NCBI GenBank assembly: GCA_937890655.1
Contig: CALADT010000010.1
Coordinates: 1 to 9,753, forward strand
Length of the DNA stretch: 9,753 nucleotides
DNA from: an uncultured Mucispirillum sp.
GTDB taxonomy: Bacteria; Chrysiogenota; Deferribacteres; Deferribacterales; Mucispirillaceae
Direction: 5' to 3'
A program made the translations under genes and the position numbers. Below are positions 1 to 6,888 of the stretch, piece by piece (the first letter of the stretch is position 1; each line of letters opens with the position of its first letter). The notes below the pieces were generated by a model that was given only the letters and a program-made list of their open reading frames with translations, had not been told where the DNA came from and ran no database searches.

Positions 1-1362
1 AGTAATGGTACATATATTCCATATAGTAGTATTATAGATAAAGGCAGTTTATTTTCAAAATATATTACAAATAAAGGGCTTTGTTTAGTTGTTACTAAAA
101 ATCATCAAGATGTAGTAATATCTTATTTATCTTTTTTAGAGCATAAAATACCTGTTTTATTATTAAATAACACATTAAATCATGAGCATATTATAAATGT
201 TATAAAGTCTTATAAACCAGCATATATGGTGCTTGAAAAATCAATGGTTTTAAGTGGTATTTATAAAGATTATATTAGTAATGTTCTTATGGAACTAGAT
301 GAATTTGTTTTTGTTGCAACAAGCTGTAATATTGATTATAATATTAATGATAATTTATCACTTTTACTAACAACTTCAGGGACAACAGGCAGCCAAAAAT
401 TTGTTAGATTATCAAAGGATAATATTTATGCCAATACAGAGTCCATATCAACATATTTACCTATTAATACAGATGATACAACCATAACTACACTTCCATT
501 ATCATATTCTTATGGTTTATCAATTATTAATACTCATCTTTTTTCAGGTGCATCAATTTTGCTTTATGATGGTTCTGTTATCCAAAAAGATTTTTGGTTA
601 TTTTTAAAAGAATATAATATTACATCCTTTGGTGGAGTTCCATACACTTATGAAATGCTTGAACGTTTAAGGTTCTCTAGTATGGATTTACCTAATTTAA
701 GATATATTACTCAAGCAGGTGGCAGGCTTTTACAAAAACAAATAAGTTATTATAAAGATATGTATATAAATAAACAGTTACCATTTTTTAAAATGTATGG
801 TCAAACTGAAGCAACTGCTAGAATATCATATTTACCCTATGAAGATTTTGCTAAAAAAGAAGAAAGTATAGGTAAACCTATACCAAATGGTGAAATGTTT
901 ATATATGATAATAATAAAAATAAATTAAAAGCAAATAAAGAAGGGGAGCTAATATATAAAGGAAAAAATGTTTTTTTAGGGTATGCTTCTAGCTGTTATG
1001 ATTTATATAAAGATGATGAAAATAATAATATTTTACATACTGGTGATTTAGGTTACTATGATAATGACGGTTATTTTTACATTACTGGCAGGAAAAAACG
1101 TTTTTTAAAAATATTTGGTAACAGAATAAACCTTGAGGAAGTGGAAAATATTTTAAATAGTCATGGGTTTTCATGTGCATGTGCTCGGCATGATGATAAA
1201 ATGATAATCTATATAGAAAATAGTCTTGTAAAAAATAATATTTTAGATACATTAAAAAAAGTTTTAGATATCCACCCAAGTGGTTATAGTATAAATGTGG
1301 TGGATAAAATACCTAGAAATAATTCTGGTAAAATAGATTATCATTTACTGGAGAGTTTATGA
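1..1362 (+). CDS. Adenylate-forming (ANL/AMP-binding) acyl ligase, 5' partial
   Basis: This enzyme probably activates a carboxylic acid as an acyl-adenylate and passes it to CoA or a carrier protein. The reading frame is open from the first base, so the start lies upstream; 453 residues are visible, and compared with a usual length near 500 only a short N-terminal piece is missing. An internal ATG at 226 is in frame but would cut off part of the N-terminal domain (VLLLNNTLNHEHIINV region), so it is not taken as the start. Family motifs appear in order: the P-loop TTSGTTGSQK at 370-399, MYGQTEAT at 793-816, HTGDLGYYDNDGYFYITGRKKR near 1036, and the A10 motif NNSGKID with its catalytic lysine at 1330-1332. 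The substrate cannot be read from sequence. The stop overlaps the start of the LuxE-type gene, which suggests that the ligase feeds the LuxE/LuxC pair or works on the same product. Confidence 0.9.
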   Translation, partial: SNGTYIPYSSIIDKGSLFSKYITNKGLCLVVTKNHQDVVISYLSFLEHKIPVLLLNNTLNHEHIINVIKSYKPAYMVLEKSMVLSGIYKDYISNVLMELDEFVFVATSCNIDYNINDNLSLLLTTSGTTGSQKFVRLSKDNIYANTESISTYLPINTDDTTITTLPLSYSYGLSIINTHLFSGASILLYDGSVIQKDFWLFLKEYNITSFGGVPYTYEMLERLRFSSMDLPNLRYITQAGGRLLQKQISYYKDMYINKQLPFFKMYGQTEATARISYLPYEDFAKKEESIGKPIPNGEMFIYDNNKNKLKANKEGELIYKGKNVFLGYASSCYDLYKDDENNNILHTGDLGYYDNDGYFYITGRKKRFLKIFGNRINLEEVENILNSHGFSCACARHDDKMIIYIENSLVKNNILDTLKKVLDIHPSGYSINVVDKIPRNNSGKIDYHLLESL

Positions 1363-2405
1363 ATAAACAGCTAGAGTTATTAAACCATAAACCATTTTCT
1401 TTAAATCATGAAAATAAAGAACGGTTATTTTATGATATTATAAATGATTTATCTGAATATCATTATAATAATTGCCAAGCATATAATAAAATATGCAATG
1501 CTTTTGGCACAAAAAATGTAATGATGCCTGTTAGGATATTTAAGGAGCTTGAGTTAAAAAGTGTTAGTAATGAACAGATTGTAAAAACAATGACATCTTC
1601 AGGCACAAGTAACCAAATGGTTTCAAAAATTTATTTAGATAAAGCAACAGCTTCATTACAAAGCAAAGTATTAGCATCTATTATGTCTGACTTTACATAC
1701 GGCAAACGTATGCCTATGTTAATTATTGACACAAAATCTGTTTTAAAAGACAGGAATATGTTTTCAGCAAGGGGTGCTGGTATTTTAGGGTTTTCTTTAT
1801 TTGGTAGAGATGTAACATATGTGTTAGACGATAATATGAAAATAGATTATAATGTTTTAGATGAATTTTATGAAAAACATAAAGATGAAGAAATTTTTAT
1901 TTTTGGTTTTACATATATGATATGGGAATTTTTTTATAAAAGGTTGCTTGCAGATAACAAAAAACTTCCTAAAAATAATGGTTTTGTTTTACACGGTGGT
2001 GGCTGGAAAAAATTAATAAACCAATCAGTTAGTAATGATGAATTTAGAAAAGGTTTACAAGATATAGCAGGGTTTAGTAGAGTATATAACTATTATGGCA
2101 TGGTGGAGCAAACAGGTTCTATTTTTATGGAATGCGAACATGGTAGGCTACATACTTCTATTTTTTCAGATATTAATATATTAAATTATAATGATTTTTC
2201 TGTTAATACAGTAGGGCAGGAAGGTTTTATACAGCTACTTTCAGTAATACCATTAAGTTATCCTGGTTATAACCTTTTAAGTGAAGATGCTGGAGTTTTA
2301 TTAGGGGAAGATGATTGCCCTTGTGGCAGGCTGGGTAAAACATTTAAAATCTTAGGCAGAATAAAAAGTGCAGAAGTAAGGGGTTGTAGTGATACATTTG
2401 AATAA
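1359..2405 (+). CDS. LuxE-type acyl-protein synthetase (PF04443 family)
   Basis: The 348-residue protein resembles LuxE, which makes acyl-AMP and then holds the acyl group on its own cysteine before giving it to the LuxC reductase. Visible motifs are SSGTSN at 80-85 (adenylate-binding loop), LHGGGWKK at 211-218, YNYYGMVEQTGS at 243-254 and CPCGRLG at 320-326. The C-terminal tail RGCSDTFE places C343 six residues from the end; in bioluminescent bacteria a cysteine close to the LuxE C-terminus is the acyl-transfer site, so the catalytic relay looks intact. Length is close to that of LuxE (about 370). The start ATG at 1359 overlaps the preceding TGA (ATGA) and has GGAG at 1350-1353, pointing to translational coupling. 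No luxAB-like gene is in view, so a role in light emission is not supported. The acyl substrate is unknown. Confidence 0.87.
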   Translation: MNKQLELLNHKPFSLNHENKERLFYDIINDLSEYHYNNCQAYNKICNAFGTKNVMMPVRIFKELELKSVSNEQIVKTMTSSGTSNQMVSKIYLDKATASLQSKVLASIMSDFTYGKRMPMLIIDTKSVLKDRNMFSARGAGILGFSLFGRDVTYVLDDNMKIDYNVLDEFYEKHKDEEIFIFGFTYMIWEFFYKRLLADNKKLPKNNGFVLHGGGWKKLINQSVSNDEFRKGLQDIAGFSRVYNYYGMVEQTGSIFMECEHGRLHTSIFSDINILNYNDFSVNTVGQEGFIQLLSVIPLSYPGYNLLSEDAGVLLGEDDCPCGRLGKTFKILGRIKSAEVRGCSDTFE

Positions 2406-3552
2406 TGTTAAATATTTAGCAGGTAACAGTTTAGAAGTTGTATCTTATGCACCATTTCATGATAATGCTGTGGAGTTTTTACAAGCATTATCAAAAAAGT
2501 TACTTCAATATAGAGATTTTCCTGATATTGTTACTTTTGGGTTTTATATAAGAAAAAGTAATATATTAAAGTTAAAAGAAAAATATATAAACGAAGTTAC
2601 AAGAATAGGTAAAGGGCTTATTTTTCATATAGCTCCTTCTAATGTGCCTATTAATTTTGCATATTCTTTTTTATTTGGGCTTTTATCTGGTAATAGTAAT
2701 ATTATAAAAGTTTCATCAAAAGAATATGAACAGGTAAATATTATATGTAATGAAATTAATATATTATTTCAAGAAGAACAGTTTAGTTTAATTAAAAAAA
2801 CAAATGTATTTATACGATATACAAATATTGATGAAGTAACAGAATATATTTCTTCTATATCAGACGGCAGAATAATTTGGGGTGGTGATGAAACCATTAA
2901 GCATATTCGTAAGTTTCCATTAAAGGTAAGGGGTATAGATATCTCCTTTGCTGATAGGTATTCTGTGTGTATTCTAGGTAGCGACGAAGTTTGCAATGCT
3001 GATGAAAGCCAGTTAAAAAGACTTGCAGATAATTTTTATAATGATGCTTTTTTATTTGACCAAAACGCATGTTCATCTCCACAGGTGGTTTTTTGGTATG
3101 GTAATAATGTGGAAAAAGCAAAAAATATTTTTTGGAATAGTGTAAGAAAATCGGCTTCTAAATACGATTTAGCACCTGTTAAAATTGTTGATAAATATAC
3201 AAATATGTTACATAATATAGTAGATTATGATAATTTTAAAGCAGTATTATATGGTAATGAAATATATTGTTTAGAAATAGATAAATATTATGATAATTTA
3301 CTTGGCAGATTTGGGCTTTTTTATGAAATAACATTAGATAGTATGGAGAAAATAGTTTCTACTATTAGAGATAAATGCCAAACAATAACATATTTTGGTG
3401 TGGATAAAACATTAATATTAAATACCATATTAAACAATAATGTATTTGGGGTGGATAGAATAGTGCCTGTGGGTATGGCTTTAGATATAGGCATAATATG
3501 GGACGGCTATGATATAGTAAATTCATTAACAAGAATAATAGATGTAGTTTAA
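2389..3552 (+). CDS. LuxC-type acyl-CoA / acyl-enzyme reductase (PF05893 family)
   Basis: The protein (387 residues) belongs to the aldehyde-dehydrogenase-like LuxC family, which reduces an enzyme-bound acyl group to an aldehyde with NADPH. Family marks are FHIAPSNVPINFAYSF from 79, SGNSNIIKVSSKE from 100, WGGDETI at 164-170, the segment FDQNACSSPQVVFW with the candidate catalytic cysteine C228, and the C-terminal GVDRIVPVGMALD / WDGYD block. The start is a GTG at 2389, with AAGGGG at 2378-2383 five bases upstream; the gene overlaps the LuxE-type gene by 17 bp, right across the codons for the LuxE tail that follow the acyl-accepting cysteine. That overlap suggests the two are made in step as a complex. 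No LuxD-type thioesterase is visible, so the acyl supply would come from the upstream ligase or from LuxE itself (inference). Natural substrate and chain length are not readable from the sequence. Confidence 0.87.
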   Translation: MIHLNNVKYLAGNSLEVVSYAPFHDNAVEFLQALSKKLLQYRDFPDIVTFGFYIRKSNILKLKEKYINEVTRIGKGLIFHIAPSNVPINFAYSFLFGLLSGNSNIIKVSSKEYEQVNIICNEINILFQEEQFSLIKKTNVFIRYTNIDEVTEYISSISDGRIIWGGDETIKHIRKFPLKVRGIDISFADRYSVCILGSDEVCNADESQLKRLADNFYNDAFLFDQNACSSPQVVFWYGNNVEKAKNIFWNSVRKSASKYDLAPVKIVDKYTNMLHNIVDYDNFKAVLYGNEIYCLEIDKYYDNLLGRFGLFYEITLDSMEKIVSTIRDKCQTITYFGVDKTLILNTILNNNVFGVDRIVPVGMALDIGIIWDGYDIVNSLTRIIDVV

Positions 3553-3568
3553 TCAAGGAGAATTTTTT

Positions 3569-4606
3569 ATGATATTCGGTAAAAAACCAGCAATGATGAA
3601 AAAATTTAAAAAACATTATGATAGACATAAAAACAGCCAATTTGAACTCGGGGGGGGGAAGGAGTTTGCTCCGTGGGGGTTTACTTTAAACCCTGATAAT
3701 AGATGTAATTTTAAATGTCAGCACTGTTTTACAAAATCATCACAAGGGGATTTTGGTAAACCTGCACTTACTTTAGAAGATATAAAAAGTATAGCAGATC
3801 AAGCTGATGAATTAGATGTTTTTGAAGTTGATATTCAAGGTGGTGAACCTTTAATGAATAAGGAGCTTTTTAACATATTAAAAGCCATAGATACATCAAG
3901 GTTTTATACATATCTTACATCAAATGGTTATTTTATGACTGAAGAAATGGCAAAAAAACTTGCTGAAGCTGGTGTAGATAGGGTATTATTATCAATAGAT
4001 AGTTTTACTCCGGAAGAACATGATGAATTTCGTGGTAAAAAAGGTGCTTATGAAAGAGCAATGAAAGCAGCAGAGTATGTTAAACAAGCAGGTATGCGTG
4101 CATTTTTTTCTATAACTATTGGAAGTTATAACGCGCAAAGCAAGGAGCTAGAAGATTTTACAAAATTTGCAGCAAGTAATAATTATGGGTTAATATTTAA
4201 CTGTGCTTCCCCGTCAGGAGCATGGAAAGGTAAATACGATATGATGATGAGCGAAGATGATACAAAAAAAGTGGAAGAATTACGTTCAATTAATAGTGAA
4301 ATCATAAGAGATTTATGGAATATTTTAGATAGTGCTGAATTAATTGCAGGTTGTCCTGCTATAAATTTCTTCTATATTAACCCATATGGGGACGTTTTAC
4401 CTTGTGTATTTATGCATACATCAATGGGTAATATTAAAGAAAAACCATTAAAAGATATTTTATTACATGGTTTTGAATTTGAACAAATTAATAAGCAAAG
4501 CCCGAAATGTTTAACAGGGGAAAATATAGACTTTGCAAAAAAATATTTAAATCAAGATACATCTGTTATGAACCCAATGTATATTGATGAATTTTTTAAA
4601 AATTAA
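3569..4606 (+). CDS. Radical SAM enzyme with SPASM/Twitch-like C-terminus, carrying a G9 tract
   Basis: This 345-residue enzyme should bind a [4Fe-4S] cluster and S-adenosylmethionine to start radical chemistry. The cluster motif CNFKCQHC gives C46, C50 and C53; GGEP at 91-94 is the SAM-binding motif that follows. The C-terminal part has C262 (GCPAINFFYINPYGDVLPC), C279 and C314 with the MGNIKEKPLKDIL segment typical of SPASM/Twitch proteins, which hold auxiliary clusters. The ATG has a strong Shine-Dalgarno AAGGAG at 3555-3560, 16 bp after the LuxC-type stop. Codons 28-30 (GGG GGG GGG) form a nine-G run just before the core domain. As sequenced the gene is in frame (ON). One G fewer gives a stop after 39 residues and one more after 42 residues, both before C46. 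The reaction and substrate are unknown; neighbours suggest tailoring of the product of the ligase/LuxE/LuxC genes, possibly together with the methyltransferases. Confidence 0.9.
   Translation: MIFGKKPAMMKKFKKHYDRHKNSQFELGGGKEFAPWGFTLNPDNRCNFKCQHCFTKSSQGDFGKPALTLEDIKSIADQADELDVFEVDIQGGEPLMNKELFNILKAIDTSRFYTYLTSNGYFMTEEMAKKLAEAGVDRVLLSIDSFTPEEHDEFRGKKGAYERAMKAAEYVKQAGMRAFFSITIGSYNAQSKELEDFTKFAASNNYGLIFNCASPSGAWKGKYDMMMSEDDTKKVEELRSINSEIIRDLWNILDSAELIAGCPAINFFYINPYGDVLPCVFMHTSMGNIKEKPLKDILLHGFEFEQINKQSPKCLTGENIDFAKKYLNQDTSVMNPMYIDEFFKN
3650..3658 (+). repeat. G9 homopolymer tract inside the radical SAM gene (candidate phase-variation switch)
   Basis: Nine consecutive G residues lie in a very AT-rich gene, encoding Gly28-Gly30. 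Runs of this kind change length by slipped-strand mispairing in organisms that use contingency loci. Both one-base changes bring an early stop (TAA with eight G, TGA with ten G). A small GGAG-TTTG-CTCC stem at 3661-3672 follows directly and might pause the polymerase. The tract is seen; the switching is inferred. Confidence 0.75.
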
Positions 4607-4616
4607 GGGTGGAATT

Positions 4617-5514
4617 ATGGAAAAATATAACAGGTTTTACACATTAAAAGAACAGCTTAAAACAAACCCTATGACAATAGGTATAAGCACACAAATGGAT
4701 ATGCTAATTGAAAGATATGGTGAAGAATATATTGCAATATCAGAAAATCTTTTAAAAATTATGGAAGATTTAGGATATAATATTTTTGAGCAGGCAAAAC
4801 ATTATATGGTAGACTATATAAAAGGTATGATGAAGTTTTTACAAAAAGGCACTTATAGTAATGGCACATATGATGAAATACAGCAGTCTGTTTATGATAA
4901 TGAAGATAAAATGATAAATATATATCTTACTTGCCCATGCTGTAACTATTTTAGTATATACTAAATGTCATTTATTTTTTAATGATTTTTTACCAAAAAT
5001 AAAAAAAGGTGCAAAAGGTGTAGATGTTGGTTTTGGAGAAGGCTTTTATATGCTTGAAATTTTAGAAAATATAGAAGATAGCATATGTTATGGGTTTGAT
5101 ATTAGTAACCATTCATTAAAATTTGCTCCTAAAATTTTTGAAAAAGCAGGTATTAGTAAAGAAAGATATATACTAAATATAGGGGATATTAGAAGTAGTT
5201 TACCTATTGAAGATAATAGCCTAGATTATGCTGTTATTGCAGAAGTTGTAGAACATATTGATAACCCAGAAAATGCTTTAAAAGAGTTATCAAGAGTATT
5301 AAAAAAAGATGGTATTCTATTTTTATCCACAGTAAAAGATAGTAACCATATGGACCATATTACAAATTTTCCATCATCTGAATATGTGGAAAATATGATA
5401 CAAAATGAAGGGTTTGAAATAACAGCTAAATCAATACAAAGAAACCAAGATGATTTTCCAGAATCAAAAGATATTAGTGTTGGTTTAGCATATGTTTGTA
5501 AAAAAATAAAATAA
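4617..5514 (+). pseudogene. Class I SAM-dependent methyltransferase interrupted by a frameshift
   Basis: Two reading frames together make one methyltransferase of about 299 residues, the same length as the intact paralogue immediately downstream. The first part (4617-4964, 115 residues, SD AGGGTGG at 4606-4612) matches the paralogue's N-terminal domain, for instance QQSVYDNEDKM against KATVYEDESYM. The second frame is open from 4918 to 5514 and holds FFNDFLPKI, the SAM-binding motif VDVGFGEG, YGFDIS and an EVVEHIDNPENALKELSRVL segment typical of this fold. The frames must join between about 4911 and 4926, where AAATATATAT occurs. Losing one base or gaining one AT unit would restore MINIYILLAHAV-like reading through. 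As it stands the first fragment has no SAM site, and an ATG at 5050 begins after motif I, so neither fragment should be active. The cause could be decay, a reversible repeat change, or a sequencing error. Confidence 0.8.
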
Positions 5515-5525
5515 ATGGTGATATT

Positions 5526-6428
5526 ATGAACGAAGGCAATAAGTTTATTAATAGCTTGATGGAAAATGTTAAAATGGTTGGCGTTGGTGCTAAACAAGTA
5601 TGTGATAGTAATGATAAAGACTGTTCATGGCTTTTAGACCCATTAGCTAGGTGGAGTGAAAAAGCCTATGGGGAAGATATTTTTAATATTACAGCAAAAG
5701 GTTATGCAGAGTATAGTATTAATGTATCAAGAGCACAAGCAATTTATGAAAAAAATGGCAAATATATGCCAGAACTTTTAGATACAATTAAAGCAACTGT
5801 TTATGAAGATGAATCATATATGGTGCCATATATGTGGGCAGCTATTTTAATATATGCCTTTTGGCCTTCTATGGTTTCCCATATTCCTTTTTTTAGAGAT
5901 GAATTTTTAAATAAACTTTCAGATAATGGTAGAGTTTTAGAACTTGCATGTGGTCATGGTGTAATGGGGCTTTTAGCTGCAGAACATAGAAAAGATATAA
6001 CAGTGAATGGCCTTGATATAAGCACTCATGCTATTAATATTGCAAATAAACTTCTTGCAGCTACTAATATGCAGGATAGGGTAACTTTTCAAGTAAAAGA
6101 TGCTTTAAATTTAAGTCAGGCATCAGAAGGTGGCACATATAACGGTATTATTGCTGCTATGCTTGCAGAACATTTAGAAAACCCTGAAATATTATTTAGC
6201 ATTATAAAACATCATTTAGCACCAGAAGGTATTGTTTATTTTTCTACTGCTTTAGAGTCTTTCCAAAAAGACCATATTTATGAGTTTAATAACGAAAGCC
6301 AGCCTATACTTATGGCAGAAAAAGTAGGCTTAAGAGTAGAAAAATTAATTAGTTGTAGTAGCAAAAGTGGAAGCAGGAATACAAAATTTAACCCACGTGC
6401 TATGGCTATGATTTTAAGACATAAATAA
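5526..6428 (+). CDS. Class I SAM-dependent methyltransferase (intact paralogue)
   Basis: This 300-residue protein likely transfers a methyl group from S-adenosylmethionine. The Rossmann-type domain starts near 130: LELACGHG at 138-145 is motif I, D164 in NGLDIS is the acidic motif II, KDALNL near 191 binds the adenine side, and MLAEHLENPEILFSII follows at 212 onward. The first 125 residues are a separate domain shared with the broken upstream gene, including a hydrophobic stretch YMWAAILIYAFW at 102-113 that might shape a lipid or membrane-facing pocket but is too short to call a membrane span. The ATG at 5526 is 11 bp after the preceding stop, with GGTG at 5517-5520, part of an extended Shine-Dalgarno. 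It is the last gene of the operon, and a hairpin follows it. The substrate is unknown; a small-molecule or lipid/glycan target fits better than nucleic acid, judged by context only. Confidence 0.85.
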   Translation: MNEGNKFINSLMENVKMVGVGAKQVCDSNDKDCSWLLDPLARWSEKAYGEDIFNITAKGYAEYSINVSRAQAIYEKNGKYMPELLDTIKATVYEDESYMVPYMWAAILIYAFWPSMVSHIPFFRDEFLNKLSDNGRVLELACGHGVMGLLAAEHRKDITVNGLDISTHAINIANKLLAATNMQDRVTFQVKDALNLSQASEGGTYNGIIAAMLAEHLENPEILFSIIKHHLAPEGIVYFSTALESFQKDHIYEFNNESQPILMAEKVGLRVEKLISCSSKSGSRNTKFNPRAMAMILRHK

Positions 6429-6441
6429 TTTTTTTTATATA

Positions 6442-6478
6442 ATATACTATCTAATATAATTGGTATTAGGTAGTATAT
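6442..6478 (+). terminator. Hairpin after the accessory operon, probable terminator
   Basis: A 15-bp stem (6442-6456 with 6464-6478, one T-G pair) closes a 7-base loop, 13 bp after the last methyltransferase stop. The following sequence is A/T rich but has only short T runs, so termination strength is uncertain. Position at the end of the operon is the main support. Confidence 0.55.
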
Positions 6479-6564
6479 AATTTATTAATTAGTATTAATA
6501 TCTGATTATTATTTTTGTATTTTCCTAATATATCAAATAATTTCTTTATTTTTTATAAAAAAAC

Positions 6565-6599
6565 TTGTAATATTAACATAGTTATGATATATACATAAC
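6565..6599 (+). promoter_or_regulatory. Candidate rpsO-pnp promoter and small inverted repeat in the leader
   Basis: A TTGTAA box (6565-6570) and TATATA (6588-6593) are 17 bp apart and could form a sigma-70-type promoter, each matching consensus at four of six places. The inverted repeat AGTTATG / CATAACT (6580-6586 and 6594-6600, 7-base spacer) overlaps the -10 box and ends just before the Shine-Dalgarno GGAGGTG at 6604-6610. It could be an operator or a leader hairpin. In other bacteria S15 represses its own mRNA near the ribosome site, but no such link is shown here. Confidence 0.4.
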
Positions 6600-6614
6600 T
6601 TTTGGAGGTGCCAA

Positions 6615-6884
6615 ATGGCAATAGATAAAGATAAGAAACAGTCAGTTATTGACAGTTACAAACAACATGAAGGGGATACAGGTTCTCCTGAAGTGCAAGT
6701 TGCTTTATTAACTGCACGTATTGAATATTTAAACGAGCATTTTAAATCTCACCCAAAAGATCACCACTCTCGCCGTGGTTTACTTATGCTTGTTGGTAAA
6801 AGACGTAAACTTTTAGACTATCTTAAAAAGAAAAGTTTCCCACGTTATCGCTCATTAATTGAGTCATTAGGCATAAGGAAGTAG
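6615..6884 (+). CDS. rpsO: 30S ribosomal protein S15
   Basis: S15 binds 16S rRNA early in assembly of the small subunit and contributes to bridges with the large subunit. The 89 residues are the usual full length. The conserved block DTGSPEVQVALLTARI near 21-36 and DHHSRRGLLMLVGKRRKLLD near 49-68 are diagnostic, as is the end SLIESLGIRK. The ATG at 6615 has a near-perfect GGAGGTG at 6604-6610. It lies 186 bp after the accessory operon and only 4 bp before pnp, an arrangement common in many bacteria. Its codon use is visibly less AT-extreme than that of the upstream genes, as expected for a highly expressed core gene. Confidence 0.98.
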   Translation: MAIDKDKKQSVIDSYKQHEGDTGSPEVQVALLTARIEYLNEHFKSHPKDHHSRRGLLMLVGKRRKLLDYLKKKSFPRYRSLIESLGIRK

Positions 6885-6888
6885 TTAA

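Noticed and set aside
1..3552. A bioluminescence (lux) operon
   Set aside because: LuxC and LuxE homologues are present, but no luxA, luxB or luxD is in view; these families also occur in other pathways.
4584..4616. Upstream ATG at 4584 as start of the broken methyltransferase
   Set aside because: It lies inside the radical SAM gene and lacks its own ribosome site; the ATG at 4617 follows AGGGTGG and matches the paralogue's N-terminal start.
4905..4970. Programmed frameshift in the broken methyltransferase
   Set aside because: No recognised slippery site with a nearby stop or stimulating structure is seen; the first frame runs on to a distant TAA at 4962.
5050..5514. A separate methyltransferase gene starting at 5050
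   Set aside because: This start lies after the SAM-binding motif I (VDVGFGEG), which is in the same frame just upstream, so it is part of the frameshifted gene.
6583..6588. TATGAT as the -10 box of the rpsO promoter
   Set aside because: It would leave only a 12-bp spacer to TTGTAA; TATATA at 6588-6593 gives 17 bp.
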